Shown one piece after another: positions 33,361-46,776 of a stretch of 64,000 nt of DNA. Where the stretch lies: NCBI GenBank assembly GCA_016490735.1, contig JAEMWC010000282.1, positions 570,001 to 634,000 of the forward strand, read 5' to 3'. Each line of letters begins with the position of its first letter. The first letter of the stretch is position 1. The notes under the pieces were generated by a model. That model was not told the DNA's origin, did no database searches, and saw only the letters and a program-made list of their open reading frames with translations. This DNA is from Pachyseris speciosa. Lineage: Eukaryota > Cnidaria > Anthozoa > Scleractinia > Pachyseridae. The translations under genes were made by a program, and so were the position numbers.

Positions 33361-36300
33361 GGAGATATTTTTCTCCGATTATTATCAGAAAAATGTTGCT
33401 AATTTAGGCATACCAGTTTATCAAAACAAGAGCTGCAACACAGCGTCGAAAAGTTCGTCTGTGCCTTCGACACAAATCTCACACAGTTTTTGAATAATTC
33501 GTTTTAATCTCAAAGCTTTTCCGGCGTCGGAAAAAATTTCCTCCCAGATTTATTGCCTCACACTTGAAACTATCGCTCGCGTTTTCCATACTGCCATGTT
33601 GAATATTTGGCACGAAAATAAAGCCAAAAAAAAAAAAAAGCCTATCAGAACATAGATTAGATTGCGGTGGCCTTTCCTCCAGTAGCCAATGAGAAATGGC
33701 TTACTTGTCAACTTTAACAGATCTCGCTTTGGCTTGGCCGGGGGAAATCTGGGTACGAGATTGGCCTGAAGGCTGTTTACAGGTTGGCATGCAGCTGTAA
33801 TAATAAATTTGCAAGATAAATTTTAACTTGTCAGGCCTGCCTGAACTTATGCTCTCAGAATCAGTTTATTTGATTACGGTGTTAAAATCTCCATTAACTT
33901 TCCTTTATGAAATGTTCTTTAATTTTCCTGTTCGGGAAATTAGCGTTGAGTCCTGCGCAATCTGAATGTTTAATCCGTTGTATGTGGGATAAGTTGGCTT
34001 CATTAAATCATCTTAAGTATTTTTTGGCTTGTCTTCTGTTATTAAGATGATCGATATCTCTCCTCTTGAGACATTATGAAGCATCATTTAAATTTTTAAA
34101 AGGCAAGTGAAATTTGCGGAGCAGCAACAAAAATAAAGCATAATAATTGTAGAGGTGCTTAGCCCCGTGGGAATTCTCGTCCTCTGGAAATTCGCTCTTG
34201 CCAGGTATGTGTTCAGCTAAAGCTTTGCTTTAAAACCATTTAAGGGGTTGCTACAATAGTATGCTAATTACGATTGAAAAGTCATCGGTTAAACAAAAAA
34301 ACTGTCAACATTGAATACTTAAGCGATGTTACTCAAATTTTTCCAGAAGCCAATTTACATGTCTTGGAGAAAACTATTTCCGCTCGATACAAAGGGGAAA
34401 CGCATATGACAAAGCATAAGCAGCTTGGAGATCTCCGAGACTGGGAAACGCGTCTTAAAAGACAAAAGAGTTGCAGTGGGAGACACATCAGGTTTTCCGT
34501 AATTCTACACCAATTTGTTCCTTTATGGTCTTGAACAGCAGGTTGTTTTAGCTGTGATAAGGCGATGGTTCTGACATAAAGACGAAATAGGAGCATGGAA
34601 TTTTTTCTCAACCGGTTGGCAAGCGTTAACCTCCTACGCCAATTCGCCATTTTTCTGGCCGGTGAGTGATCGTGTTGTGCTGTATTGTTTCAGTGCCTGT
34701 TTTATTTCCACAGGCTGGTAAAATATCGATGTGTTCTTGTTATTCTTTTTCTGGAAAATATTTCCTGTTATATTGTGCCTGCAAATTTGTTTCATTCATT
34801 GATGTCTTCTGGCGACACAATATAAGTAATTCGCCTGGAGCACACGAATTTGTTCTGTAATTTTTTTTCGCAGTGAACTTGGTGGCTTATCACAACATAG
34901 CATTAACATTGAGAGCTAATAGGCTGGTTGAGGATATTGATATTTATTTTCTCTGCTCGTCTCCCAAAAGAGTGTTTATGGTTGTGCTTTAAAGCCTTCT
35001 GTACATTAAAATTTCATTTTGAATTTTTTTTTATGTATATATCTAAATCTCTCCTCTTTCAACGCATGGGTGAATCTTAAAACCTGCCTTTTAATTTGAA
35101 TGAAAGTGTAAAGAGCATATTTTTCGCTATTTTGCTGTTTCAAAATTAATATTCTAGTTCATTTCACTTCAAGGTTGCTTTTTAATTTTGGGCTATTGTT
35201 TAACAAAATATTCGTTTTTTTGCGGATGGATATATCTGACTGTGTGCATATGTCAGTAACAAGTTAGTACATTGAAAAACTGTTTGCTCAGTCGGACGCT
35301 CTTTTCGATGCTTCAACACCATTTTACCACACCTGCATACAGAAGCCATAAATAATACATATCTCAGTTCAACAACTGTGTGGTACTGGAAGTAGGTAGA
35401 TCGTCGCGCCAAGAAAATAAGTCTGCAATCTTCAGCCCATCAATTTGGGTCTCCAATTCTAAGTTGCATGTTACCAGCTACCAAACTACCTTAATCCCTT
35501 TTTTATTCTTAAAACGAGGTGTGAATTTAAAGTCAAGAGCTCGAAGTGTAGCTGTTAAAGAAGTGGTATACATTTGGCTTGCAAATTAGGACTGCTCAAT
35601 ATATCATTTACTTTGTTGTTAATGTAGAAAACAAAAAGAAAATGCTAAAATGGTCGACGACACATTTATGTCACAGAATAGACAAATTCTGTACAATTTC
35701 TGACAGGTAAAATGGTGATGTAAGGAAGTTTCCTTCCCTTGATGTCAATTTATTTAATTCACTAATAGCGTTCGTCAATTTTCTGTAAGTTGAGATGCCG
35801 ACTTAAAACACAAAGCCTACGAACTGAAAGTCTTGTCGTCAAAAAAGAGAAACTCGACGCTGGGCAGATCACCATGAAAAAAAAAAAATAAATATTTTAG
35901 ACATGACATAGAAGCGTTTGTGTTTTAGCCTTCCCTAAAACCAACCTGGTTTAAAAAGCTTTAAAATACTTGAGGACATTGAGTAAAAAGCAACACTTTT
36001 ACGTAGGCAGCTTCTTGTTATTTTTACCTCATTTCATGAATTACTTGTAAAGGTCATTGACAATGGACGCATAATTGTATGCCTGCACTATTGCAGCCCT
36101 TTACATGAAGTAAAATTCAAGTGATAGCGTATTGTAATTAGTTGCATGATTTCCCTCGATTTCGTTCATTATTTTTTTTTTCTAATTAAACCATTTACAT
36201 TAAACTAGTCCAGCGTACGGTGAATTCAGAATGCAAAAAAATTTGCTACATTTTCTGAACATTTTGAAGCCGATCATGGCAGCTATACTTGGCGGAGGCA

Positions 36301-36480
36301 TTGATAATAATAATGGACGTATACCGCCCTGAGTTGCGGTGCCTTGACTTTTAGCTATCGTTTGAAACATAAACTGAGAAATACAATGAAGGTCTGTTTA
36401 ATTTACCGATAGAGTTTTGCACGAATAGCAAAGCGAATCTATCCCACGCCGTTTAAAATCTTGTGTTAGTAAATTTTATG
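33361..36480. other. No gene recognised; AT-rich intergenic
   Basis: Only short frames (for example + strand 34274-34534 and 35380-35589) without recognisable domains; homopolymer A/T runs. Confidence 0.5.
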
Positions 36481-36790
36481 GTTATGTTAATTTGAAAGTA
36501 TTTTTTCAAAACACTCGTCTTTTCCCTTACAAAGATCGCTTCAATCGCTCTCAAAAATCAAAGATCGTATATAAAGCTACTTGTTGGGATTGTGATGCCT
36601 TTTACGTCGGCAAAACAAAGCGTCGTTTACATGACCGGAAGACCGAACGTTTTAGAGCTCTGACTCAGGCAGGCCACGCCTCCGCCGTTGATGATCACAC
36701 AATCTCAACTGGTCGCAACATCAAATACACAAAATTGACAGCAAATCTGTATCAAAGGAAAACGAACTTCTACGGAAATGGACAGGTGCG
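36481..36790 (+). pseudogene. Penelope-like GIY-YIG endonuclease fragment
   Basis: Frame reads SKIVYKATCWDCDAFYVGKT then KRRLHDRKTERFRAL and HTISTGRNIKY, matching the GIY-YIG domain (VY..C..C...YVG.T...L..R..EH) at the C-terminus of Penelope-like elements. The RT part is absent. Confidence 0.8.
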
Positions 36791-36872
36791 CAAAGTAAAT
36801 CTTCTAGTCAATATTTGAAAAAATAAACGGAAGGGGATACCATTCCCCTCCGACCCCGCCCCCCCACCCCCT

Positions 36873-38101
36873 GTCGCTGTCACTATCACTGTCATTGTCA
36901 CTGTCACCGTCACTATTCACTATCGCCGTCACTATTCACTGTCACTGTCATTGTCGCTGTCACTATCGCTGTCGCTGTCACTGTCACTCTTCACTCTTCA
37001 CTCTTCACTCTTCACTCTTCACTCTTCACTCTTCACTCTTCCCTCTTCCCTCTTCCCTCTTCCCTCTTCACTCTTCACTCTTCTCTCTTCTCTCTTCACT
37101 CTTCACTCTTCACTCTTCACTCCTCACTCTTCTCTCTTCTCTCTTCACTCTTCACTCTTCACTCTTCTCTCTTCTCTCTTCACTCTTCACTCTTCACTCT
37201 TCACTCTTCACTCTTCTCTCTTCTCTCTTCTCTCTTCACTCTTCACTCTTCACTCTTCTCTCTTCTCTCTTCTCTCTTCTCTCTTCACTCCTCACTCTTC
37301 TCTCTTCTCTCTTCTCTCTTCACTCTTCACTCTTCACTCTTCACTCTTCTCTCTTCTCTCTTCTCTCTTCACTCTTCACTCTTCACTCTTCTCTCTTCAC
37401 TCTTCACTCTTCACTCTTCTCTCTTCTCTCTTCTCTCTTCACTCTTCACTCTTCACTCTTCACTCTTCTCTCTTCTCTCTTCACTCTTCACTCTTCACTC
37501 TTCACTCTTCTCTCTTCTCTCTTCACTCTTCACTCTTCACTCTTCTCTCTTCTCTCTTCTCTCTTCTCTCTTCACTCCTCACTCTTCTCTCTTCTCTCTT
37601 CTCTCTTCTCTCTTCTCTCTTCTCTCTTCACTCTTCACTCTTCACTCTTCACTCTTCACTCTTCACTCTTCTCTCTTCTCTCTTCACTCTTCACTCTTCT
37701 CTCTTCTCTCTTCTTTCTTCTCTCTTCACTCTTCACTCTTCTCTCTTCTCTCTTCACTCTTCACTCTTCTCTCTTCACACTTCCCTCTTCCTTCTTCCCT
37801 CTTCCCTCTTCACTCTTCTCTCTTCTCTCTTCTCTCTTCTCTCTTCTCTCTTCTCTCTTCTCTCTTCTCTCTTCTCTCTTTTCTCTTCTCTCTTCTCTCT
37901 TCTCTCTTCTCTCTTCTCTCTTCTCTCTTCTCTCTTCTCTCTTTACCCTTTACTCTTCACTCTTCACTCTTCACCCTTCACTCTTCACTCTTCACTCTTC
38001 ACTATTCACCATTGACCATTCACCATTCACCATTCACCATTCACCATTCACCATTCACCATTCACCATTCACCATTCACCATTCACCAGTCACCATTCAC
38101 C

Positions 38102-38156
<55 letters not shown>

Positions 38157-38515
38157 CGTCACTGTCTCTGTTACCGTCACGGTCACCGTGTCACTGTCAC
38201 TGTCACTGTCACGGTCACTGTCACGGTCACGGTCACGGTCACTGTCACAATGTCACTGTCACGGTTACGGTCACGGTCACTGTCACATTGTCAGTCTCAC
38301 GGTTACTGTCACGATCACCGTCTGTCACTGCCACTGTCACTGCCAGTGCCACTGCCACTGTCACTACTACTGTCACTGTCACTGTCACTGTCACTGTCAC
38401 TATCACTGTAAGTGTCACTGTTACTGTCACTGTCACTGTCACTGTCATTGTTTCTGTCACGGCCACTATCACTATTTACTGTCACTGTCACTGTCACTAC
38501 TCACTGTCACTGTAG
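36873..38515. repeat. Satellite: (GTCACT)n, (TTCACTC/TTCTCTC)n, (ATTCACC/ATTCACT)n, then (GTCACT)n
   Basis: About 1.6 kb of one-strand pyrimidine-rich satellite. Blocks: hexamer GTCACT (36873-36990), heptamer TTCACTC/TTCTCTC/TTCCCTC (about 36986-38000), heptamer ATTCACC then ATTCACT (about 38000-38155), and hexamer GTCACT/GTCACG (38155-38515). Because seven-base units read as a repeating peptide in every frame, it produces long but meaningless open frames. It abuts the first CTLD exon of GPCR gene 2. Confidence 0.97.
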
Positions 38516-38545
38516 TCGTCATTCTTATTGTCATGTTTGTTGTAG

Positions 38546-38723
38546 TCTTCCATACGGTAGATTGTTTGACCTACATTGCAAGCCGTGACAGATGTGACGG
38601 ACGTGACTTACAAAGAAAGTGTAGTGAAATCAAAGGACGCGGGGCAAGAATCAGTGACGCCAATAGCCTTGGTAATACATTTGACGTCATCAATGACAGT
38701 AATGAATACTGGACTGGACTAAG
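38546..38723 (+). CDS. GPCR gene 2: CTLD-like module 1, first half
   Basis: Acceptor GTTGTAG, donor GTAAGA; phase 1 to 2. Encodes three Cys and ends NEYWTGL, the lectin-fold W-I-G-L position. Confidence 0.8.
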
Positions 38724-40120
38724 GTAAGATCCTCAAATGTTACAAGGACTATTAAATACCTCCTGTCTTAAAGAAAACCTCTACTTTTACACAACATTCA
38801 CGCTAAATTGTTGGAAATAAATACTAGATTCCAAATTTTGTTTCGAAGCGGGGAGATAACATTCAAGTGTCGAGAAAAATGATGTCATTATCGCCTAATC
38901 ACGCTTTTAAATTTCCCGATAACAAAACTCGATAACAAAACGATTGAAATTAGCCCTCCTTCTCGCCAAGTGAGCGTACAGCCTCCTAAAAGCCTATTAA
39001 GATGGTAAGACGTTTGCTTATGACTGTGGCATGCAATTAGCTCACGCCAATAGTGCAAAACGGATCACATCGTCTAAATTTGACTTGCGACATCTTCACG
39101 ACAGATGCACACTAGTTTAGATGCGCAAAAATGGAGACTATAATTGGAATTACCTCATTTCGCGCACGCAGCAATTGTTGTGAGCAAAACAAAAATCGAA
39201 CCGTCTTAAAAGAGGTTTCCATGGCCAGCAGAACTGAAGCTCTTGGGAACAGATGGTCAGGCCATCGCGCAAAACAATAAGGTGTCATTTATATCTTCAC
39301 TCTGGTGAAGGGATATGCCTAGAGGGAAACTACAGTGAAATCACCCATTTTTAGCGCCATTTTGCACATGTATGCATTCTGGTTACCTTTTTCATTGGTT
39401 TCAGTGCCACGTTACTCAGTAAGAGGCTTCAAAGATACTGTAAACCTTTAAAGTGTTACGATGACGAAATTCACATCTTTCCTATCTAAGCCATTTTCAA
39501 ATATAAACAAGTAGTCTGTTCAAGAAGAAGAATGCTGTTTACTATTTTCCAATATCTCCTTTTGTTCCAGAAACATTCAAGTTTTTAAGATATGCAAATT
39601 AGCCAATTGATGACGTCATAATCTCAACTGAAATTGGATCAAATATGTTGAAAAAAAAGATATCTCAGCCAATTTGAATCAGAAATGCTTGATTCTTTGC
39701 AGTAAGATTCTACTAGATGTGCTTCACCGTATAAGCTTACCAATATTGTTCCCATGGCAACATACTGGGTTCGAGACCGCCCTAATATTAAGGGCTTCAC
39801 TGGCTACCTTTAAGATTCTATTTTGATATTTGCCAATGGTGCCTAATCTTCGTGATACAGCAAGCATGTAAATATGTCAGGTGGAGTTCACGGCCTTGTT
39901 GAATGATTTTCAAGCTGAAAATCACTAAAATATCAAAATCAGGTTGGGGGGGTTCTGGAAAAGAGTGAGTTGCCATGGGATACGATTTTTTATAGCCGTA
40001 GGTGTGTTGTCTTTAGAACTATCAGATTACTAAGTTTCAATGGTCTCTGCTACAAATGACCAAGATAGCTCTATTTGTAGACTTGATGTTGTATTTGGGT
40101 TGATACTATGACGTCATCAG

Positions 40121-40152
<32 letters not shown>

Positions 40153-42991
40153 GACTTAAATATCTCCGGAACCAATGCGGATATTTACAAACGGAAAACG
40201 ACGTTTTTAATCTTTCCTGGAATTCTATGTGATAAAGTTAAAAAATGACGAAGTAAAATTTTGATCATAGTAGCACTTTAAATTTCTTAAAATCCGAGTT
40301 TTACGCTCGTTGGTTAGACGAACAATTAATGAAGGAACATGGGAAAAGAAAATTGTAAAATGAGTAAACAAAGGCGAGAAACCCTAAAACAAGGATTTTC
40401 CAGAGCAGTTAATGGTAGCTTAAGGTGGCGAAATGAGGTAATTCCAATTATAGCCTCCATTTTTCGCCGCTAAATTTTCGCCTCGCTCTGCCGGTACTAC
40501 ATTGCGCTACGTTTACTATCTGAACGCCTGGAACAGGCTATTCCAATTAGGGATGTTGCATTTCTGAGACTTTTTTGCGCATCTGAAATTGCATTTTTGT
40601 TTACAAAACTAGGAGCGTACAACCTCCCGATCTATTTTTAGACAATATTTTCCCGCGATAAAGGGCAACAAGGACGGCAACGGCAACGAGAACGCCGAAA
40701 AACCATAGTTTTAATGAGCAAAAACAAAGGCTCTTAACGTGCAGATACTTGTGGCACGTGCAGCGACTTGTGATTGGCCATTGGGCCCCTGCGGGAGTCT
40801 GATTTTGGCGGGAAATTCAATCTAAAAATAAATTGGTCTGTGAAAACGCCATGACAGTAATGTAGGCCAATTGTACGCTCCTTGTGATGGGTTCCTGGTT
40901 TACAAAAACATTCAAACCAATTTTGGTTTTATTTTCAGAGGAATTTGCAGCACTAAACCTATTTCTTCCGATCATAATAATAAATGGAATATTTACCCAG
41001 GATAACCCTTCAGTACAAAGTACTGTTATCAGCGGGGTCCTGCTGACTAAGAATTAAAAACTAAAAATGCACTAAGCTAAAAATACATAAAAAACTATCA
41101 TAGAAATTACAAGTAATGATCATCCAAGGCTTTCCTAAATAAAACTCTAGAATTAATGTTTCTTAAACTTAACGGCAATGAATTAAAAATCGAAGCACCT
41201 AAAAAATAAAAACTACGGCGCGCAAAATCCAGTTTGACCTTTGGTAGTTTTACTGTTTTCCCATTGTTTCTAGTGTTTAAAGCGTTATGATGTAATCGTT
41301 GAAAGTAATCTTTAAATGGATAACATGCAGTTCCATTAAGGCAGTCAAATACAAAACAGCACACTCTCTTTTGTAAAAAAGTTGTCAATTGTTAAAAATC
41401 GAAGATCACAGTTCTGCGGACTGCATTTTGGAGAAATAATTTCGAGGCTTCGGGTCTCAATGGAGCGGATCATGCGTTTGCGGGACTCTGACCATCCAAC
41501 ACTATTATAACCGCAATACGTAAATATTGGCATAATCATCGATTGATAAATTCGTTGGGCACTAAGAGTATCAATGCTGGAACGGATGCGCTGTAAGAGG
41601 TTCACTCTTCCTGCTGCCTTCTTGTACATTTTTTGAAAATGCGTTTCAAAAGTAAGTGTTGGGTCCAGATGCACGCCGAGGTATTTATAACATGTAGTGG
41701 TGTTGATGGGAGAATCATTGACCGATAGCTTGACTTGACAGCCTTGAAACAAATTTAACCGTTTTCCGGTACCAAACAGCATCACCTCGGATTTACCCTT
41801 CTTCAGATTAAGGATAAGTTCATTATCACGAAACCAGTTAGAGAGATTATCTAAGTCCTGGGAAAGGCTGCTTTGTAACACATCGATATCACTTGAGGAT
41901 GTAAAAATCACTGTATCATCAGCATAAGTAATTATCCTACAATGACGAAGTGGACTATGCACATCATTAAAGAAGATGAGAAAAAGGAGAGGCCCAAGAA
42001 TACTTCCTTGAGGAACTCCAGTGTTAATTGGATTTGGTTCAGAAAGGACACCATTAAATTGAACGATCTGCTTGCGGAGAAATAAATAATCCGTAAACCA
42101 TTGTAGTTCCATATCGTAAACGCCATAACGGGACAGTTTACTTAATAGAACAGAATGACTGATGGTATCGAATACCTTTGATAAGTCAATGAAAACTGCT
42201 CCTGTTGTCTTTCCATTGTCGGCCTCCTTTCTAATGAGATCAGTGAAGTAAGTAATAGCTAGTTCCGTTGAGCGGTTCGAACGGAAACCAAATTGGTACT
42301 CAAAAAGTAGACTATGACGTTCTAGATGAGCCATCAGTTGCTTGTACACTATTTTCTCCAAGATCTTTGACAAAGTAGGGAGAATTGAGATAGGTCTGTA
42401 ATTGTCAATCTCAGTCAGAGACCCAGATTTGTAGAGGGGGATCACCTTAGCCACTTTCCACTCGCTAGGCACAACTCCAGTTTCAAGAGATAAATTGATG
42501 ATAAATGTCAAAGGCTTAGTTAAAACAGGAGCAGCATCTTTGAGCAATCCCGGGGGGAAATTATCCAGTCCAGACGCTTTTTTCCTCTTAAGATTTTTTT
42601 AGCTCCTTAAGAATTTCTAACTCTTTCACAGCTTTAAAAGTAAATTGACTTTCCGTAACTTGATTGGGAAGATTCTCTTCAGCAGGTTTGCTCCAGACAA
42701 AGTCACGAAGCAAAATTGATTTGCTTTTCAGTTTTCTGGCAAATCTGAAAAGCAAATTCGTCTGTCGCTGTCGAATAAATTTTCCGCGAACGAATGAGGC
42801 TACTTTGTTTGCCACGTATCGTCTGCGGGGGGGTTCCTCAGTCGATCCTCTTTTAATTAGCAATAACCACTTTGATAGCACCCTCGATGAGGTGTGAAAA
42901 CTGTGGAAATCCTTGAAGGCATGAAAAAACTCGGGGTGTATTTTTGTGTTTGTTTGCTCCAGTCGAACGAACAAATCTCAATCTAAATAAA

Positions 42992-43032
<41 letters not shown>

Positions 43033-43040
43033 GGAGTGAA

Positions 43041-43095
<55 letters not shown>

Positions 43096-45133
43096 GGATT
43101 CGATTAGCTGACGTTTCGAGCGTTAGCCCTTCGTCGGAGCGAATCGAGGAATTGTGGGTTGTGTATGGTTTATATACAGGAAATGGAGCTACGCTATTGG
43201 TGGTAACATGGTAACGTGAAAAACATGAATAAATTAATTGAATGAAAAGCGCTCGTTGACACCGTGGGGATTAAGAGTGCCAATTTGAAAGATCAGTTTT
43301 TGCTCGAGATTTTTACGGCTTTCCGTGGTACCTTGATGTAGGGAAAGACCGGAGATCGACATGTGTTGTTTGGAATGGTTAGGGAGATTAAAATGCCGAG
43401 CGACAGGTTTGGATGCGTCTTTCATTTACTTTTTACCCAAAATCCACAAACCTAACAACCCGGGTCGACCTATCGTTTCTGCCTGTAGTTGCCCTACCGA
43501 ACTCATTTCTAGCTATTTAGACAAGATTATGGCGCCCATCGTCAAATCTTTGCCATCTTACATTAAAGACAGTCAACACGCACTTGAAATTTTTCGCGAT
43601 TTCAATTTCACCGGCGAAGACAAACTAATTTTCACCATGGATATTACATCTCTATACACTGTCATTCCTAACGGCGAAGGTCTTCAAGCACTTAAGTATT
43701 TTTTCGATCAACGCACCGTCAAGGAACCTAGCTCGGAAACGCTACTCCGCCTAGCTGAACTAGTTTTAACACTAAACTGTTTTTCTTTCGCTGATATTAA
43801 CTATTACAAGCAAATTAATGGTGTAGCGATGGGCACAAAAATGGGACCTAGCTACGCCAATCTTTTTGTAGGGTACGTCGAGTACCAATTTTTCAATCAG
43901 TACAACGGTCCTAAACCTGAACTCTACGGTCGCTACATTGACGACTGTATCGGCGCAATTTCGTCTAGCAAGGAGGAAATCAATCAATTTATAAGCGCCG
44001 TTAATTCCTTTCACCCGGCTCTAAAATATACCTGGGAAATTTCGGAAACTTCCCTGGCCTTTCTTGATATCAAAGTTTTTATCAGCGGCAACGGCTTATG
44101 TACCAGTGTGCACTACAAACCCACCGATTCTCACAGTTATTTGTTGTATTCATCTTCACATCCATCTCATGTCAAAAACGCCATTCCCTATTCTCAATTT
44201 CTTAGACTTCGACGTCTATGTAGTGATGACTCTGATTTTTCCAACAAATCAGAGGAAATGTGCCATTTTTTCGAGAAACGTGGCTATCCTGATTCTGTAG
44301 TTCAATCGGGCCATCACCGCGCTCAGCAGATTGATAAACAGTCAGCACTACAGACGTCACAAAAGGAAAAGAATGACAGAATTCCATTCACCCTCACATT
44401 TCACCCGCATAATAACCCAGTTAAAGCCATCATTCTAAATAACTTTAAGATACTGCAAAATGATCCAGAAACTGCTAGAATCTTTTCGGAACCACCACTG
44501 ATTTCATTCAAACGCGACAAAAATGTAGGTAACTTTCTAGTTAAAAGCGCATTTAAAACGACTGAACAACCTGGCACTTTTAAATGCGCGCGCTCGCGAT
44601 GCAAAACTTGTCCTTTCATTCAAAACACTGACAAAATATCGGGCCCTAAGCGATCTGTTAAGATCACTGATCGTTTCACGTGTACCTCCGCAAATGTTAT
44701 CTATTGCATAACCTGCACATTATGCAAAAAGTTATACATCGGCGAAACAGGAAGACGACTAGGTGACCGATTCCGAGAACATCTTCGTGATGTTGAGAAA
44801 GATGACAAAGACGCATCCAAACCTGTCGCTCGGCATTTTAATCTCCCTAACCATTCCAAACAACACATGTCGATCTCCGGCCTTTCCCTACATCAAGGTA
44901 CCACGGAAAGCCGTAAAAATCTCGAGCAAAAACTGATCTTTCAAATTGGCACTCTTAATCCCCACGGTGTCAACGAGCGCTTTTCGTTCAATTAATTTAT
45001 TCATGTTTTTCACGTTACCATGTTACCACCAATAGCGTAGCTCCATTTCCTGTATATAAACCATACACAACCCACAATTCCTCGATTCGCTCCGACGAAG
45101 GGCTAACGCTCGAAACGTCAGCTAATCGAATCC

Positions 45134-45184
<51 letters not shown>

Positions 45185-46735
45185 AAATCTCAATCTAGAT
45201 TTATCCGATTTTGACGAACTTTGGCGAAAATGTTCCTCACACGTTACCGCATCACATTCTGTGAGGCTTTTACCACTGAGCGCGTGATACACATGATAAA
45301 ATGTTTTATTGGCCAACTTTGCAATGAATTTTCTCAGGAAGAAAACATAGAAAAGGAAAGATATAGTCCAGGGACCGGTTGTTCGAAAGCCGATTAACAC
45401 AAATATAATTAACCAATGAGTTTATTTCTCTATCCACAAACGTTGTTTCAACGCTGATATTCTGCAAAAGTTTAGATTAGCCAGAGGACATCGGTCCTGA
45501 AAAGCAAAAGAAACATTCATCCAACAGCTAAAAACTGCGACAAAAGTTTGCGCTAATCGTGGATTACGTTAATCGGCTTTCGAACAACCGGGCCCAGTTT
45601 GTTTGGATCTCCTAAGTAACGCAAGGCTATTAATTCGGTGAGCATTCCGCTTTCCTACCGAAATAAAATTTGGTTAAGTCAGAGTTAGTTTCATGTTCCA
45701 TACTTTGTTAACGTTTTGTGTTAAATAGTTTTCGGTGGTTATTTTGAAAACGACTCGCATGGGAACCGCTTTCCGAAACGTAGCCCCGAATGGTTACAAC
45801 AGTTAATCAGTAGCAGTCTGCACTTGTTTATTTGTATGGTTATTTTTCCATGTACAAGGCCTTAAATATTCTTTTGCTGATGTTCTAAAATCTGTTTTTT
45901 TTTTCCTTAAGTTGGCATCATCATTATAAATTCCGTTGGTATACGAATGAAAGTCTTAGTGCTGACGTGGATAAAGGCTTTGTTAATGTGAGCAATACGT
46001 GGTTTTGTTTTCTGGTCCGTAAGAACCAGACCACAGTGATTGTCGAAAGATGTGACAAAGTCCACAAGTACATCTGCGAGACAAGTAAGTTTAAACAATT
46101 GATGCTTGTAGTTTGTTCTAGATTGCCAGCAGACCCTCTCGGGATGGTCGGGGGCACACGGAAATAGCGCGACGAGACCGCTAAAATCTGAGGGGGCCCC
46201 TCTCTCCACTCTCTTCTCGCTTTTTTCTCCTCCGCGCCATTGTCTTGCAAAGAAGATAAAAGCAGAGAACGATACAACGTAGCATGTTTTTAAGTTTTGT
46301 GTACTATATCTCGGCTGGCCAACCAGCCATCTTCACGTACAATGAGAAATTACATTGGAAGGGGTGTTTATGTAGCAATATTTGTGTCATATCGCAGGAG
46401 CCCATTGCCTCCTGCACATCGATAAGTAATGGTAATAGGACCGAGTGGAGTCCAATTCGGTCTGTAATCATACGAGTGATAACAAACTCGGACGACCGCG
46501 AAGCAGGAGTCCGATTTGTTTATCACGAGTGTGATTACAGACCGTATTGGACGACACAAAGTCTTCTTATGAATGATATATGAAATGAATCATATATGAA
46601 CTGCGGAAATGAAATCAAATGAAGAATGATCCTCGCAGTTGTGAACGCAATTTATGCAATTGCGAAAAGAAGCCTGAAAAAAATTCAGGACTTCAACGGG
46701 GTTTGAACCCGTGACCTCGCAATTACCGGTGCGAT

Positions 46736-46776
<41 letters not shown>

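Larger units (their letters stand above)
42986..45183 (+). mobile_element. Penelope-like retroelement, 5'-truncated, with head-to-head inverted 3' end
   Basis: A 14-bp target duplication CAAATCTCAATCTA flanks the insertion at 42972-42985 and 45184-45197. The left 437 bp (42986-43422) is the reverse complement of the element's own 3' end (about 44805-45183 and beyond); the rest is sense strand. This mixed arrangement is known for Penelope-like elements. Confidence 0.88.

Noticed and set aside
36895..38727. Very long open frames in the TCACTC satellite on both strands
   Set aside because: They translate to monotonous HSSLFTL- or TVTVTV-type repeats caused by seven- and six-base units without stops; not genes. 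Only the last part (38546-38723) is a real exon.
43361..43421. Start of the long Penelope frame
   Set aside because: This part is the antisense of the element's own 3' end and is open by chance.
46693..46764. Possible tRNA-Thr(GGT) gene
   Set aside because: Eight-base anticodon loop, GGT anticodon not expected in eukaryotes, and a SINE body attached; called as SINE.
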